A DNA stretch of 43,935 nucleotides from Chloroflexaceae bacterium (GCA_012032475.1 JAAUSY010000013.1:1-43935), one strand, 5' to 3'; shown: positions 1-8,968, counted from the first letter of the stretch. Notes: generated by a model not told the origin, from the letters alone. Numbers and translations are program-made.

Positions 1-93
1 ATGGCTCAGGCCGGCGGGCGCGAGGTGCAAAAACTCGATGAAGCGCTTGCCAGAGCTGCCGAGTTGGTGGCCGCTCAGCCTACCAGCGGATGA
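1..93 (+). CDS. alaS: Alanyl-tRNA synthetase, C-terminal end (partial)
   Basis: Only the last 30 codons are in the window; the frame is open at base 1 and ends at TGA 91-93. The peptide begins MAQAGG and ends in a short Leu/Ala-rich helix. MAQAGG is the conserved motif at the extreme C terminus of AlaS (usually GGRPDMAQAGG, in the C-Ala domain), so the ATG at base 1 is internal and not a start. alaS lying upstream of ruvX is common in bacteria and fits here, with ruvX two genes downstream. The enzyme charges tRNA-Ala. The match is short, so the call rests on this motif and the neighbourhood. Confidence 0.75.
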   Translation: MAQAGGREVQKLDEALARAAELVAAQPTSG

Positions 94-111
94 CCGATGA
101 TATGATGATAG

Positions 112-143
112 AGACAACAGACAACAGACGATAGACGATAGAC
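112..143 (+). repeat. Heptanucleotide tandem repeat, about 4.5 copies
   Basis: Between alaS and the next gene the sequence reads AGACAAC twice, then AGACGAT twice, then AGAC. This is a 7-bp period with one internal variant. It lies in the 105-bp spacer, upstream of the ribosome binding site at 188-192. No function can be assigned; slippage could change the spacer length. Confidence 0.85.
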
Positions 144-198
144 CAAACCCGTAGCCCTATGTATGACGCTCGCTGAAAGTTTCGAACGGAGGCTTCCC

Positions 199-2331
199 AT
201 GAAGATGGAAGATGACGCATCAACCGTCATGATGGTCCTGCCCGATGACAATATTGACACGGTCATCACCAGGGTTCATGAGGCCGGTGTGCCGATTATC
301 CAGTTGCTCGTCCCCGATGGCATTACCCTGCTGCACTCCCGGCACACCTGCGATGCCCTCAAGCGCTCCTGTGAGCCGGAACGGATTGCGTTGATGGTCA
401 TCTCGTCCGATGAAAAGACCATCAACGTTGCCCGGTCGTTCGCCTTTGAAACCATCATCGTGCAGGGGACCCGTGTCAGGGTCCCCGAAGCATTTGCCAC
501 GCCATCGCTGCCAGTTGTGTCGCCGCTCCCAGAAGCACCGCCCCCCACCGGTCCAGAACCATCGGGGGGCATCGCTGCGCTGGCGAAGGATGCCGGCGCA
601 GTCTATGACCCCTTTGCCGACGAACTCAACAACCTGGGAGATATCTGGGCCGGACGCGCCCGCACCTCCGACGCGCACGACCCCTTCGCCGACGAACTGG
701 ACGACCTGAGCGCGGTAATGGCCGGCGAACGCCCCGCGCCTGCCGACGACTACGACCCCTTTGCCGACGAACTGGACGACCTGAGCGCGGCCCTGGCAAG
801 CCCCCTGCGCACACCAGGCGGGAGCCGGGTTCCAGGCAGCCACGGCGCTCCAACCCAACCCCACCGGCGCATCCGTCCCGAAGACATTGTTCTGACTGAG
901 GAGGAGCGCGAGCAGGCATCGTCCATCCGGAGCGGCGGTGGTCGCCGAAAGGGCAGTGAGAAAAAGAAACACCCCGCTTCCCCCGGCCTGTTCGCTGGCC
1001 TGGCTGGCCTCTTCAAGCAACCGTCCAGGGCGCTCGGCGAGAAACCGGTGCCTTCTCCCCACCCATCCCGTCTCCCTGTCTCGGTTCCAGTCCTCGTGCT
1101 GGTGCTCTTCCTGCTGCTGGTCGTGTTTGGATACGTCATGTTCCGGTTGGGGCAGACCACCGTGCAGGTTGCTCCCCCGATGTCCCTGCACCAGGCCATC
1201 CCCTTCAACGACCACCCCATCCTCATTGCCCACCCCGAAACGGAAACCTCCGGGGTGGCGGTGCAGGCCGCGGTAGTGAGCACACAAACCACCGTCACGA
1301 CCACGGGCGAGGTGCTCAAAGAAACGATGTCCCCCGGTACGCCGGCCTATGGCACTGCGACCTTGCTGAACGAGAATTTTCAACCCCTGCAACTGCTCCA
1401 GGGAACCGAATTTGTCGGGTACAATGCACAGGGGCAGGAAGTCCATTTTACGAGCAATGAGGAGGTGGTGGTTCCTGCCGCCTCCACCTCACGCCAGGGG
1501 CGGCAAATTATCACCACGTTCGGGAGCGCAGCGGTCAACCTCACCGCCCGGACCCCCGGGAGCGCCTCCAACATCGAAGCCAACACCATCACCCACATCG
1601 TCCTGGTGGGGCAGAGCGAACGCATCCCCGTCAATGCGGGCTTTATCGGGTTGGAACACGGGCCGATGACGGGCGGGCAGGAGCGCGTGACCTATGTGGT
1701 CAAAGAGGAAGATGTGCAACGCACCCTCCCCCAGGCACTTACCATGCTCTACAACCAGGCCAACCAGGAGTTGTTTGCCAGCGCCGAAAACCAGGGATTG
1801 GCGCTGGACTCGCGGACCATCTTTCCAACCACACAAAATCTCTCGCAGAACGAAGGCTACGACCTTGCCATCCATCCCGCCATCGGTGAGGTGATAGAAA
1901 CGAACGACAACGCCTTTTCGCTCAAGGTCTGGGCGAACTTCAGTGCGCTGGCAACACCCGCCGCCGGCATGGGGTTGGAAGAGCAGTTACAGGTGGTCGT
2001 TCCCAACCAGTTCATGCGTGAGGGTGTCATCACGCCGGGACTGCAACTCTCCTCCACCATTGATGACTGGCGGTGGGATGGGTCCAGGCTCACCGTTGAC
2101 GGGGTGATAGCGCCTTCCCCCAACACCGACCTGGACACCCTGACGCGGGCGGCGATTGTGAATGCCATTCGAGGGAAAACCCACGCAGAGGCCCGCGCCG
2201 AGTTAGAGAAGTTTCGGCAGCAGGGCATCATCAGCAGCTATACCCTGCCGAATACCGACCGGATACCGGCCTGGGATTTTCAACTGACGCTGGAAGTCGT
2301 TCCAGCGGACGATATGGTTAAGAATGGATAA
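199..2331 (+). CDS. Membrane-anchored baseplate-J-like protein
   Basis: Protein of 710 aa. The start is ATG 199 because GGAGG lies 6 nt upstream (188-192); an in-frame ATG at 163 lacks such a site. Residues about 1-105 form an alpha/beta N-terminal domain of the kind that precedes baseplate-J-like regions in Gram-positive and Chloroflexota proteins. Residues about 137-205 carry three DPFADEL repeats in an acidic linker. A single membrane helix (VLVLVLFLLLVVFGYVMF) lies near residues 296-316. The outer part at about 355-485 has the baseplate-J/gp47-like pattern: new-strand Thr/Val segments, a TEF..YNAQGQEVHF stretch and a closing PGSASNIEANTI. No phage tail genes are nearby, so this is probably a cellular surface protein. 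Its function is unknown. It lies 58 bp before ruvX on the same strand. Confidence 0.7.
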   Translation: MKMEDDASTVMMVLPDDNIDTVITRVHEAGVPIIQLLVPDGITLLHSRHTCDALKRSCEPERIALMVISSDEKTINVARSFAFETIIVQGTRVRVPEAFATPSLPVVSPLPEAPPPTGPEPSGGIAALAKDAGAVYDPFADELNNLGDIWAGRARTSDAHDPFADELDDLSAVMAGERPAPADDYDPFADELDDLSAALASPLRTPGGSRVPGSHGAPTQPHRRIRPEDIVLTEEEREQASSIRSGGGRRKGSEKKKHPASPGLFAGLAGLFKQPSRALGEKPVPSPHPSRLPVSVPVLVLVLFLLLVVFGYVMFRLGQTTVQVAPPMSLHQAIPFNDHPILIAHPETETSGVAVQAAVVSTQTTVTTTGEVLKETMSPGTPAYGTATLLNENFQPLQLLQGTEFVGYNAQGQEVHFTSNEEVVVPAASTSRQGRQIITTFGSAAVNLTARTPGSASNIEANTITHIVLVGQSERIPVNAGFIGLEHGPMTGGQERVTYVVKEEDVQRTLPQALTMLYNQANQELFASAENQGLALDSRTIFPTTQNLSQNEGYDLAIHPAIGEVIETNDNAFSLKVWANFSALATPAAGMGLEEQLQVVVPNQFMREGVITPGLQLSSTIDDWRWDGSRLTVDGVIAPSPNTDLDTLTRAAIVNAIRGKTHAEARAELEKFRQQGIISSYTLPNTDRIPAWDFQLTLEVVPADDMVKNG
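607..830 (+). repeat. Three DPFADEL-DDL coding repeats
   Basis: The string for DPFADEL, followed by N/D-N/D-L and a short acidic/Pro tail, starts at 607, 679 and 754. The periods are therefore 72 and 75 bp, all in frame within the baseplate-J-like gene. The second and third copies are nearly identical at DNA level, which suggests recent duplication. The repeats lie on the predicted cytoplasmic side, just before the transmembrane helix. Confidence 0.85.
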
Positions 2332-2389
2332 AATGGGACCAGTGGGCACAATGGAACGAGAGAGGCGCGAGCGGAGAAACGGAGAACCG

Positions 2390-2875
2390 ATGAACGAGCC
2401 TGATGATGGGTATGGAGATATCGTCCCCCCTGCTCCAGGGCGGCGCGTCCTGGCACTGGACGTTGGCGAACGTCGCATTGGCGTGGCGATGAGCGACACC
2501 GGCGGCATCCTGGCAAGCCCCCTGACGACCATCAAGGCAACCCCGCGACCCCAGGCCCTTGCCCAGATTGCGGCCCTGGTTCGGCACCATGCCGTAGATG
2601 ACATCGTGGTCGGGCTGCCCCTCACGATGAGCGGCGATATCGGCCCCCAGGCGCAGGTCGTCCAATCGTTTGCTGGCGAACTGGAAACAGTTCTGGGACA
2701 GCAGGTGCATCTGTTTGACGAGCGGCTGACCAGCATAGCCGCCGAGCAGATGATGCGCGACTTGGGTGTGAAGCCGGCCCGGCGCAAAGCCCGCATTGAC
2801 GAAGTTGCCGCCTCCATCATCCTCCAGGACTACCTGGACCACACCCGCAACCAGGAACGCTACCGCTCCCCCTGA
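2390..2875 (+). CDS. ruvX: Putative Holliday junction resolvase / pre-16S rRNA nuclease RuvX (YqgF)
   Basis: Protein of 161 aa with the RNase H-like fold of the YqgF family. LALDVGERRIGVAMSD supplies the first catalytic Asp (about D24). DDIVVGLPLTMSG, LFDERLTS (second acidic residue) and ARIDEVAASIILQDYL (third Asp) follow in the usual order. The start is ATG 2390, preceded by GGAG 2381-2384; an upstream in-frame ATG at 2324 would add 22 residues of non-conserved sequence. The family trims the 5' end of 16S rRNA and was earlier predicted to resolve Holliday junctions. The length is normal for the family. It ends 60 bp from the convergent rseP. Confidence 0.92.
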   Translation: MNEPDDGYGDIVPPAPGRRVLALDVGERRIGVAMSDTGGILASPLTTIKATPRPQALAQIAALVRHHAVDDIVVGLPLTMSGDIGPQAQVVQSFAGELETVLGQQVHLFDERLTSIAAEQMMRDLGVKPARRKARIDEVAASIILQDYLDHTRNQERYRSP

Positions 2876-2935
2876 GCCTGAAGCTGAAGCCCCCCTAGCC
2901 ACCGCCAAGCACCGAAACCCTGCGCACCGCATCAA

Positions 2936-4009
2936 TCACATCACCCACGACACGATGAAAATCAGCCCCATCAGCGTCAGGAAGCTAATGGCATTGACGA
3001 TTGCCTCTTTCTCTGGCGGTATCCGCTTGCCCCCCCGAACCAGTTCAATCAGCGCAAAGAGGATATGCCCACCATCCAGCGCCGGTATGGGCAGCAGGTT
3101 GATGACAAAGAGCATAATGCTGAGAATCGCCATCCAGTTCAAGAACCCCATCAACCCGCTCTGCTCAATCACTTCTCCCGTGGCGCGGGCAATCCCGATG
3201 GGGCCAACCAACCCCCCCTCAACCGGCTCCGAGACTCGCAGCAACCCCCCTACCATTTTGCCAAACCCCGTGACCGTGCGGAACACCAGGTCGCCGGTGT
3301 GCAGAAAACTGGCCCCGATGGCCCCCGGAAGCCCGACCGGCTCATACGTTTTCTCCGGGCCATACTGAAACCCGAAACCGGCCTCCAGTTTGCTCCCATC
3401 GGGGGCGGTCCAGGTTCCGGGGGTGATGCTCAGCGAACGTTTTTGCTCGTCGCGGATGATGACTGCCGCAATCGTCTCCCCGGCGTTCTGGTGGCCGATT
3501 CGCGTAATCGAACCTTCCTCCATCACCGACTCATGATTCAGGCTCACCAGGATATCCCCGGTCCGAAGCCCGGCCTGTTCGGCGGGCGTGTCTTTGAAGA
3601 CCACGCTGATATACTGACCGCGCCCGGTCTGCTGCTCTATCCCGACCACGGCGAAGAGGGCCGCAAAGATGACCAGCGCCAGCAAGAGGTTCATCAGCGG
3701 GCCGGCCAGCATCACCGGAATCTTGTGCCAGGGTTTGGCTTCGGCCAGGCTCCCTGCGCCATAGACCGACGAATCCTCGCCAGCGAAGCGCACGAACCCC
3801 CCAAGCGGGAGCCAGTTCAGCGTATATTTCACACCCTTGTGTTCGAAGAGCGTGAGCGCCCGCGGAGGGTATCCAATGCCAAATTCCTCAACGCGGATTT
3901 TCATCCATACCGCAACCGCGAAGTGCCCCAGTTCGTGAACAAACACCAGGATAATCAGCATGCCAATGAAGGCCGCAACGGTCGTCAGGTGTGTCATAAG
4001 GTGCATCAT
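2936..4009 (-). CDS. rseP: Site-2 intramembrane metalloprotease, RseP family
   Basis: Protein of 357 aa. The zinc motif HELGH is at residues 25-29 inside the first membrane helix. A PDZ domain follows at about 120-200 (DTPAEQAGLRTGDILVSLN). The second metal motif, LDGGH at 311-315, is in NLLPIPALDGGHILF, and a last helix ends the protein. The family cleaves membrane-embedded anti-sigma factors and signal-peptide remnants. Two ATGs are adjacent (4007-4009 and 4004-4006) behind GGAGG a few bases upstream, so either could be used. It lies downstream of cdsA after a 91-bp gap. In many bacteria dxr lies between these two genes; here it is absent. Confidence 0.93.
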   Translation of the reverse strand: MMHLMTHLTTVAAFIGMLIILVFVHELGHFAVAVWMKIRVEEFGIGYPPRALTLFEHKGVKYTLNWLPLGGFVRFAGEDSSVYGAGSLAEAKPWHKIPVMLAGPLMNLLLALVIFAALFAVVGIEQQTGRGQYISVVFKDTPAEQAGLRTGDILVSLNHESVMEEGSITRIGHQNAGETIAAVIIRDEQKRSLSITPGTWTAPDGSKLEAGFGFQYGPEKTYEPVGLPGAIGASFLHTGDLVFRTVTGFGKMVGGLLRVSEPVEGGLVGPIGIARATGEVIEQSGLMGFLNWMAILSIMLFVINLLPIPALDGGHILFALIELVRGGKRIPPEKEAIVNAISFLTLMGLIFIVSWVM

Positions 4010-4100
4010 GAGAACCTCCAGGGGATATCGGGGTCTTCTCTCAGCCCATCCTGATCTACTGCTTCCATGCTTTTGAGTCTACTTGATTGCATGGAGGTTG

Positions 4101-5011
4101 TCAACCGCCTGACCCACTCACCAGGAGAAGAATCAAGTAATACGAGACCGGCGCGTTGAAGAGCATACTATCTATGCGGTCCAGGAGACCGCCGTGCCCC
4201 GGCATCAGGTTGCTCATATCCTTCACGCCCAACTGCCGCTTCAAGAAAGATTCCGACAGGTCGCCAAGGGGGCCGGCCATACCGCCGATGGTTCCCAGGA
4301 GCGCCGCGTGGGCGTAGCTCATTGGGAGGCCAAACAGCGGAACCGCTAGCAGAACGACCAGCACCGAGGTGAAAAACCGCCGGCGGCCCCTTCCCAGGTC
4401 TTCCCCGGACTGAGTATCGGGAACATCTTGTGTCGCCCCACCGAGCGACCAACCGCATAGGCGGCGATATCCTGCGCCCAAGTCATGAGCAGCACGACAA
4501 AAACCCACGCGGCACCGGGCGAAAACGAACCCGCCAGCCACCCGCCTCCTTCCAGGAGCGGCGTCTCCAACCCCCGCAGCAGCACATAGTAGCTCAACAA
4601 CCCCCCGACATAGCACGCCCCGGCAAAGGTGAGCGACCAGTCTATCAGGCTGCGGGTGCGGTCGCGCTGAAAGACCTCGTTGACGAGCGACAGGACCAGA
4701 ATAGCTCCCACCGCAACCCCGGTCGCCTCATCCAGCGCGGTGGTCGCCTGGATGGTCGCCGCAGCGCACAGGAGCAACGCCGAGCCAATCCCGACAACCA
4801 TGCGTGGGCGATAGCCGGCCTTCTTCAGTACGCCATACCATTCGAGCAGGCACACCACAGAGGCCAGCGCCACGGTCAGCGAAACCGACCAGACCCCCAC
4901 ATAGGCCGCTCCGAGAATGAGAGGAAAGACCGCAAATCCACTGAGCAGGCGTCGGGTCAGGGAGCTACCGGGTTTGGGAGATACCGCCGAAGCGACGTTC
5001 GCGCTGTCCAT
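4101..5011 (-). CDS. cdsA: Phosphatidate cytidylyltransferase, frameshifted
   Basis: Integral membrane enzyme that makes CDP-diacylglycerol from phosphatidic acid and CTP. The N-terminal part (from ATG 5011, MDSANVAS) has several membrane helices and reaches PGKTWEGAAGGF in one frame. The remainder, from FTSVLVVLLAVPLFG on, continues in another frame to the stop at 4101. The C-terminal family signature is intact: SFLKRQLGVKD, then PGHGGLLDRID. The frame breaks in the run of five A (plus strand 4372-4376, T in the coding sense). One extra T gives GGFFTSVLV and a 303-aa protein of normal size. The gene is essential in most bacteria, so an assembly deletion is likelier than real loss. The start overlaps the end of uppS by 47 bp. 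Confidence 0.88.
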
Positions 5012-5690
5012 AGTCTCGAATTGCCTGGCGGAGTTGCTCCGGCCCGAAGTCGGGCCAGTAGAGCGGCGTCGTCCAGTATTCACTATAGGCGGTCTCCCAG
5101 ATGAGAAAGTTCGACAACCGCCACTCGCCACTGGTCCGAATCACCAGGTCCGGGTCGGGCAACCCGCTGGTCGAAAGATACCGGGAAATCGTCTGCTCAT
5201 CAATTGCTTCGGGAGACAGCCCTTCGGCCACAATGGCGCGGACGGCATCTACAATATCGGTTCGTCCACCATAGTTAAACGCAATCGAGAGCGTCAGGCG
5301 GTCATTGTGGCAGGTCAGGTCCAGCGCATAGTGGACCTTCTCCTTGAGCGTTTCGCTGATGCCTTCCAGGCGTCCCAGGTGCCGCAGGTGAACCCCCTGC
5401 GCATGGAGGGAGCGCGTTTCGCGGTCAATGAAATCGCCCAGAATTTTCATCAACCCCTCCACTTCCAGCGAGGGCCGGCTCCAGTTCTCCGTCGAGAAGG
5501 CATAGAGGGTCAGATAGCGCACCCCCAGGTCGGAGCAGGTCGTCACGATGCTCCGGATATTCTCAGTGCCAGCCCGATGCCCGGCCAGGCGCGGCAACCC
5601 CCGCTGACGGGCCCACCGCCCATTGCCATCCATAATCATTGCAATATGCTGCGGTATTTGCAAACCGTTGATACGACTTTCCGCCATCAT
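4965..5690 (-). CDS. uppS: Isoprenyl (undecaprenyl) diphosphate synthase
   Basis: Protein of 241 aa of the cis-prenyltransferase family. It condenses isopentenyl diphosphate units onto farnesyl diphosphate to make the lipid carrier for cell-wall and surface glycans. HIAMIMDGNGRWA carries the catalytic Asp at about residue 21. LTLYAFSTENW and DLVIRTSGEWRLSNFLIWE are the other family motifs and line the active site. The start may be either of two adjacent ATGs (5690 or 5687). The gene lies between frr (367-bp gap) and cdsA, which it overlaps. The product suits the several glycosyltransferases encoded further right. Confidence 0.95.
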   Translation of the reverse strand: MMAESRINGLQIPQHIAMIMDGNGRWARQRGLPRLAGHRAGTENIRSIVTTCSDLGVRYLTLYAFSTENWSRPSLEVEGLMKILGDFIDRETRSLHAQGVHLRHLGRLEGISETLKEKVHYALDLTCHNDRLTLSIAFNYGGRTDIVDAVRAIVAEGLSPEAIDEQTISRYLSTSGLPDPDLVIRTSGEWRLSNFLIWETAYSEYWTTPLYWPDFGPEQLRQAIRDYGQRERRFGGISQTR

Positions 5691-6057
5691 TGTGTCCTCG
5701 TGCGTTGTTCAACCAGCAACCGTCTCTCTCTCACCAGGGGCCGGGAACTGATGATGGGGGGAGATTGGAGCCAATGACCCACCCCGGCGGTTGTGGATGT
5801 TCCATCGTTCGCTCATGCATTATTTCGTGCATCAGGCATCATTCATCGTTCAGTTACCTGGTAGCCCCGCACGAAGCACCCGCGTGGTGACCAGTCCCAA
5901 CGAACGCCCTGGAAAAGTGCGCCGGCCACGGTGCCGTGCCACGACATGCCACCACATGTTACTCTATGTGCAGGACGACCGAGTCCGGTGGTAGGTATCG
6001 AGCGCGTATCGTTGGGAGGTGGGGCCTCTGGTTGATGGCGATTTCTGGCTGACCTGC
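5691..6057. other. 367-bp gap between frr and uppS
   Basis: No convincing gene, promoter pair or hairpin was found. The short open frames here show no family resemblance and no ribosome binding site. The gap is unusually long inside an otherwise tight minus-strand cluster, so uppS-cdsA-rseP may have their own promoter here, but I cannot point to one. Confidence 0.5.
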
Positions 6058-6615
6058 CTACACTTCCATCACTTCATGCTCTTTGGTGGTTCCCACCTGC
6101 TCAAGCTCCTTCGTATACCGGTCGGTCAGCTCTTGCAGACGGTCCTGGGTGCGGTGCAGGTCATCTTCGCTGATGAGTTTTTCCCGCTCAAATTCCCGCA
6201 GATCTTCCAGGGCATCGCGCCGGTGGTTTCGGATAGAGACCTTGACCTCTTCGACCCGATGGCGGACCAGCCGCACCAGTTCTCGGCGTCGCTCTTCCGT
6301 GAGCGGCGGAAGGGTCAATCGAATGATACGCCCATCGTTCTGGGGAGTCAACCCCAGGTCCGACTGCTGGATGCCGCGCTCAATCGCCCGAATCGTGCCC
6401 GCGTCATAGGGTTGGATGAGGATCGAACGCGTCTCCGGCACGCTGATATTGGCGAGTTGGTTGAGCGGCATCATCGCCTCATAGACTTCGATGGGCAAAT
6501 GCTCGACCAGCCCCGGAGAAGCCCGCCCGGTCCGGATAGTCGCCAGGTTGTGTTGCAACGCCTCAACCGCTTTTTTCATCTGTGCTTCTGCCTGATGGAG
6601 CACCTCGTTGATCAT
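6058..6615 (-). CDS. frr: Ribosome recycling factor
   Basis: Protein of 185 aa, the normal family length. It splits post-termination ribosomes together with EF-G. The N-terminal helix has [20 protein letters not shown], matching the RRF hallmark. [15 protein letters not shown] and the Pro/Leu-rich [17 protein letters not shown] stretch follow, and a long C-terminal helix completes the L shape. Its ATG overlaps the pyrH stop by 4 bp (ATGA-type arrangement at 6612-6615), so translation is probably coupled. Confidence 0.96.
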   Translation of the reverse strand: MINEVLHQAEAQMKKAVEALQHNLATIRTGRASPGLVEHLPIEVYEAMMPLNQLANISVPETRSILIQPYDAGTIRAIERGIQQSDLGLTPQNDGRIIRLTLPPLTEERRRELVRLVRHRVEEVKVSIRNHRRDALEDLREFEREKLISEDDLHRTQDRLQELTDRYTKELEQVGTTKEHEVMEV

Positions 6616-7376
6616 CGCTCGTCTCCTACCTTGCTTACCAGAGTCCCGACATGTTCGCCCAGGACAATCCGTTCCATTGCCCCGGCTTCCAGGGCATTGA
6701 ACACCGTGATGGGAATATTATTATCCATACAGAGCGTGAGCGCGGTATTGTCCATGACCGCGAGGCCACGGCTCAATACGCCCATAAAACTCAGGTGTTT
6801 GAAGCGGGTGGCAGTCGGGTCTTGCCTGGGGTCGGCTGAGTAGATCCCATCTACCCCGTTCTTTCCCATCAAAATAATCTCGGCGTGGATTTCGGCGGCC
6901 CGCAGCGCTGCGGCCGAGTCGGTGGTGAAGTAGGGGTTGCCGGTGCCCGCCGATAGGATAATCACCCGGCCTTTTTCCATATGGCGGATGGCCCGTCGGC
7001 GGATATACGGTTCGGCCACCTCGTCCATCTTGATAGCCGTCATGGTCCGCGTATCCACGCCGCGCCGCTCCAGAGAATCCTGCATCGCCAGGGCATTGAT
7101 CACCGTTGCCAGCATCCCAGTATAGTGAGACTGGGCCGCGTCCATCCCCCGTGCGATGGCCTGACTACCCCGCCAGATATTCCCGCCCCCAAGCACCAGG
7201 GCAACTTCCACCCGGTGCCGCACCAGGCGTTCAATTTCCTGGGCCAGGAAATCGAGCTTGTCAGAATCAACATTCTTTCCTGGCCCGGCCAGCGATTCGC
7301 CACTGTATTTAATGAGCACCCGATGGTACTGCGGCTGCCTCCCAGGGTGGTCGTTCGTATGGTCATCATCCGGCAC
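6612..7376 (-). CDS. pyrH: UMP kinase
   Basis: Amino-acid-kinase-fold enzyme that phosphorylates UMP to UDP, feeding RNA and sugar-nucleotide synthesis. [13 protein letters not shown] opens the fold. [11 protein letters not shown], the [15 protein letters not shown] segment, [21 protein letters not shown] and [16 protein letters not shown] are all typical PyrH motifs. The best start is GTG 7374-7376, five bases after the tsf stop, giving 254 aa. The only in-frame ATG (7442) would lie inside tsf and add unrelated residues. No strong ribosome binding site precedes the GTG, so reinitiation after tsf is likely. Confidence 0.93.
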   Translation of the reverse strand: MPDDDHTNDHPGRQPQYHRVLIKYSGESLAGPGKNVDSDKLDFLAQEIERLVRHRVEVALVLGGGNIWRGSQAIARGMDAAQSHYTGMLATVINALAMQDSLERRGVDTRTMTAIKMDEVAEPYIRRRAIRHMEKGRVIILSAGTGNPYFTTDSAAALRAAEIHAEIILMGKNGVDGIYSADPRQDPTATRFKHLSFMGVLSRGLAVMDNTALTLCMDNNIPITVFNALEAGAMERIVLGEHVGTLVSKVGDER

Positions 7377-7380
7377 GGCG

Positions 7381-7911
7381 CTAATCCCCGACCTCGTAAC
7401 GGGTGAACCGTCGAACGACAACGTTTTCGCCAAGCCGGGCAATCGCCTCTTTCATCTTGTCCTGAATAATCGTCCGGCCATCCTTCACAAAGGGTTGCCG
7501 CAGGAGCACCCGTTGCTCGTAGAAGTCTTCGGCAGACAGTCCACTGGCCTCAATGGCTTCCGGCGGGACTTCGTCAACGTCAAGGTAGCCCGGATTGGTT
7601 GCAGCGACGTGCAGGGCCAGGTCCCGCGAGAGGGCGATGAACCCATCCGTACGCGCCACAAAGTCCGTCTCGCAATTCACCTCGACCATCGCCACCAGGC
7701 GTGAACCAGGATGCACGTAGACTTCGATGCGCCCATCTCTGGCTTCGCGGCTTTGCTTCTTTTCGGCGGCCTGGATACCCTTCTGGCGTAACACCTCGAT
7801 AGCTTGGGCAATATCCCCGTCGGTCTGCGACAGGATATCCTTGCATTCCTTAATGCCGGCGCCGGTGCGTTCGCGCAATTCTTTGACCATTGCAGTTGTC
7901 ACTGCTGCCAC
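7381..7911 (-). CDS. tsf: Elongation factor Ts, short form
   Basis: Protein of 176 aa that exchanges GDP on EF-Tu. The N-terminal UBA-like helix bundle has VKELRERTGAGIKECKDIL. The core carries the diagnostic TDFVAR sequence inside VEVNCETDFVARTDGF. The protein is much shorter than the about 280 residues of E. coli EF-Ts and resembles the single-core-domain form known from Thermus and Chloroflexota. It follows rpsB by 12 bp and precedes pyrH by 4 bp, so the genes are co-transcribed. Confidence 0.95.
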   Translation of the reverse strand: MAAVTTAMVKELRERTGAGIKECKDILSQTDGDIAQAIEVLRQKGIQAAEKKQSREARDGRIEVYVHPGSRLVAMVEVNCETDFVARTDGFIALSRDLALHVAATNPGYLDVDEVPPEAIEASGLSAEDFYEQRVLLRQPFVKDGRTIIQDKMKEAIARLGENVVVRRFTRYEVGD

Positions 7912-7923
7912 TGTCTTGACTCC

Positions 7924-8649
7924 TTATCTGCTTTGCATCGTTTCGTGCCGATGAACCCCTTCGAGCACGGCATCGGCAATTTTGCTGGTTACCAACTTGA
8001 TACTGCGAATGGCATCGTCGTTACAGGGGATGATGTAATCTATCAGGTCCGGGTTGCAGTTGGTGTCTACCATCGCCACCACCGGTATCAGGATTTTGCG
8101 GGCTTCGCGCACGGCGATATCTTCTTCCCGCGGGTCTACCACAAAGAGCGCTCCGGGCAGACGGTCCATGGATTTGATCCCGCCAAAAACGCGGTTGAGC
8201 TTGGTGATTTCTTCTTCGAGCTTCAGCGCTTCTGCTTTGGTCAGCCGGGCAAAATCGCCGCGGTCCCGTTTTTCTTCCAGGTCGGCCAGGTAGCGCAACC
8301 GCTTGCGGATGGTCGTAAAGTTGGTGAGTGTTCCACCAAGCCAGCGCTGGGTGATGTAGAGCTGCCCGCAACGGGTCGCCTCTTCGACAATCACCTCCTG
8401 CGATTGCTTTTTGGTGCCGACAAACAGGATTTTGCCTCCTCGCGCAACGGTGTCAGCCGTGAAGTGGTAGGCGTCGGTCAATCCGCTGACGGTCTTTTGC
8501 AGGTCAATGATATGGATGCCGTTCCGAGCGGTGAAGATAAACGGTCGCATCTTCGGGTTCCATCGCCTGGTCTGGTGACCAAAGTGGGCCCCGGCTTCGA
8601 GCAATGACCTGACCGACACAATTTTCTGTGGTGTCTGAGTCGCTATCAT
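7924..8649 (-). CDS. rpsB: 30S ribosomal protein S2
   Basis: Protein of 241 aa. [19 protein letters not shown] near the N terminus, [28 protein letters not shown] and the closing [17 protein letters not shown] are all S2 signatures. The start is ATG 8647-8649 (MIATQTPQ), with AAGGAG about 12 nt upstream. An in-frame ATG at 8688 would add 13 unconserved residues and place the ribosome site inside the gene. This is the first gene of the rpsB-tsf-pyrH-frr run and has a promoter at 8795-8823. Confidence 0.97.
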   Translation of the reverse strand: MIATQTPQKIVSVRSLLEAGAHFGHQTRRWNPKMRPFIFTARNGIHIIDLQKTVSGLTDAYHFTADTVARGGKILFVGTKKQSQEVIVEEATRCGQLYITQRWLGGTLTNFTTIRKRLRYLADLEEKRDRGDFARLTKAEALKLEEEITKLNRVFGGIKSMDRLPGALFVVDPREEDIAVREARKILIPVVAMVDTNCNPDLIDYIIPCNDDAIRSIKLVTSKIADAVLEGVHRHETMQSR

Positions 8650-8768
8650 AGCACTCGATTTCTCCTTAAGATACAGTGCATCTGGCACGCCGCCACTCCA
8701 ATCACCTTACGCCCAGGCCGATGGGACGCATCAGCAGGGTGGGCCGTAATCATGGAGTGTGTGTATTT

Positions 8769-8787
8769 GGCATGGGAATCCCATGCC
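8769..8787 (-). promoter_or_regulatory. Perfect 8-bp hairpin in the rpsB leader
   Basis: GGCATGGG and CCCATGCC flank a 3-nt centre. The element lies immediately downstream of the expected transcription start of rpsB, so it would form at the very 5' end of an about 139-nt leader. It could stabilise the mRNA, take part in S2 autoregulation, or act as a DNA operator. Which one cannot be told from the sequence. Confidence 0.6.
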
Positions 8788-8794
8788 GTTGGGT

Positions 8795-8823
8795 AGTATA
8801 GCATACAACCCTGGTCGGGGCAA
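8795..8823 (-). promoter_or_regulatory. Sigma-70-type promoter of rpsB
   Basis: On the minus strand TTGCCC (-35) is followed by 17 nt and TATACT (-10), with a TGC extension directly before the -10. The expected start is near 8788, about 140 nt before the rpsB ATG. The position between two minus-strand genes fits the rpsB-tsf-pyrH-frr operon. Confidence 0.75.
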
Positions 8824-8968
8824 ACGAGGCAAAATCTCACGTCCTCACAGCTTCAACCGAATGCCGGTCTGAGGGAGGGGAGAAAGATACTCTGAGAACG
8901 CGGGCATCCTGCCCGTTCTGAAACTGAAACCAGCAAGGTGCTTCGCGTTCCCAGGGAGTCAGATGAGG

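Noticed and set aside
112-143. CRISPR-like repeats
   Set aside because: The unit is 7 bp with no spacers; no array of 24-40-bp repeats with spacers was found anywhere in the window.
220-1446. Minus-strand open frame opposite the baseplate-J-like gene
   Set aside because: Gly/Arg/His-rich with no motif; the plus strand has a ribosome site, membrane helix and domain pattern.
4101-5011. cdsA as a true pseudogene or programmed frameshift
   Set aside because: The gene is normally essential, both halves are well conserved, and five other genes show the same one-base loss. No slippery heptamer with a stimulatory structure was seen.
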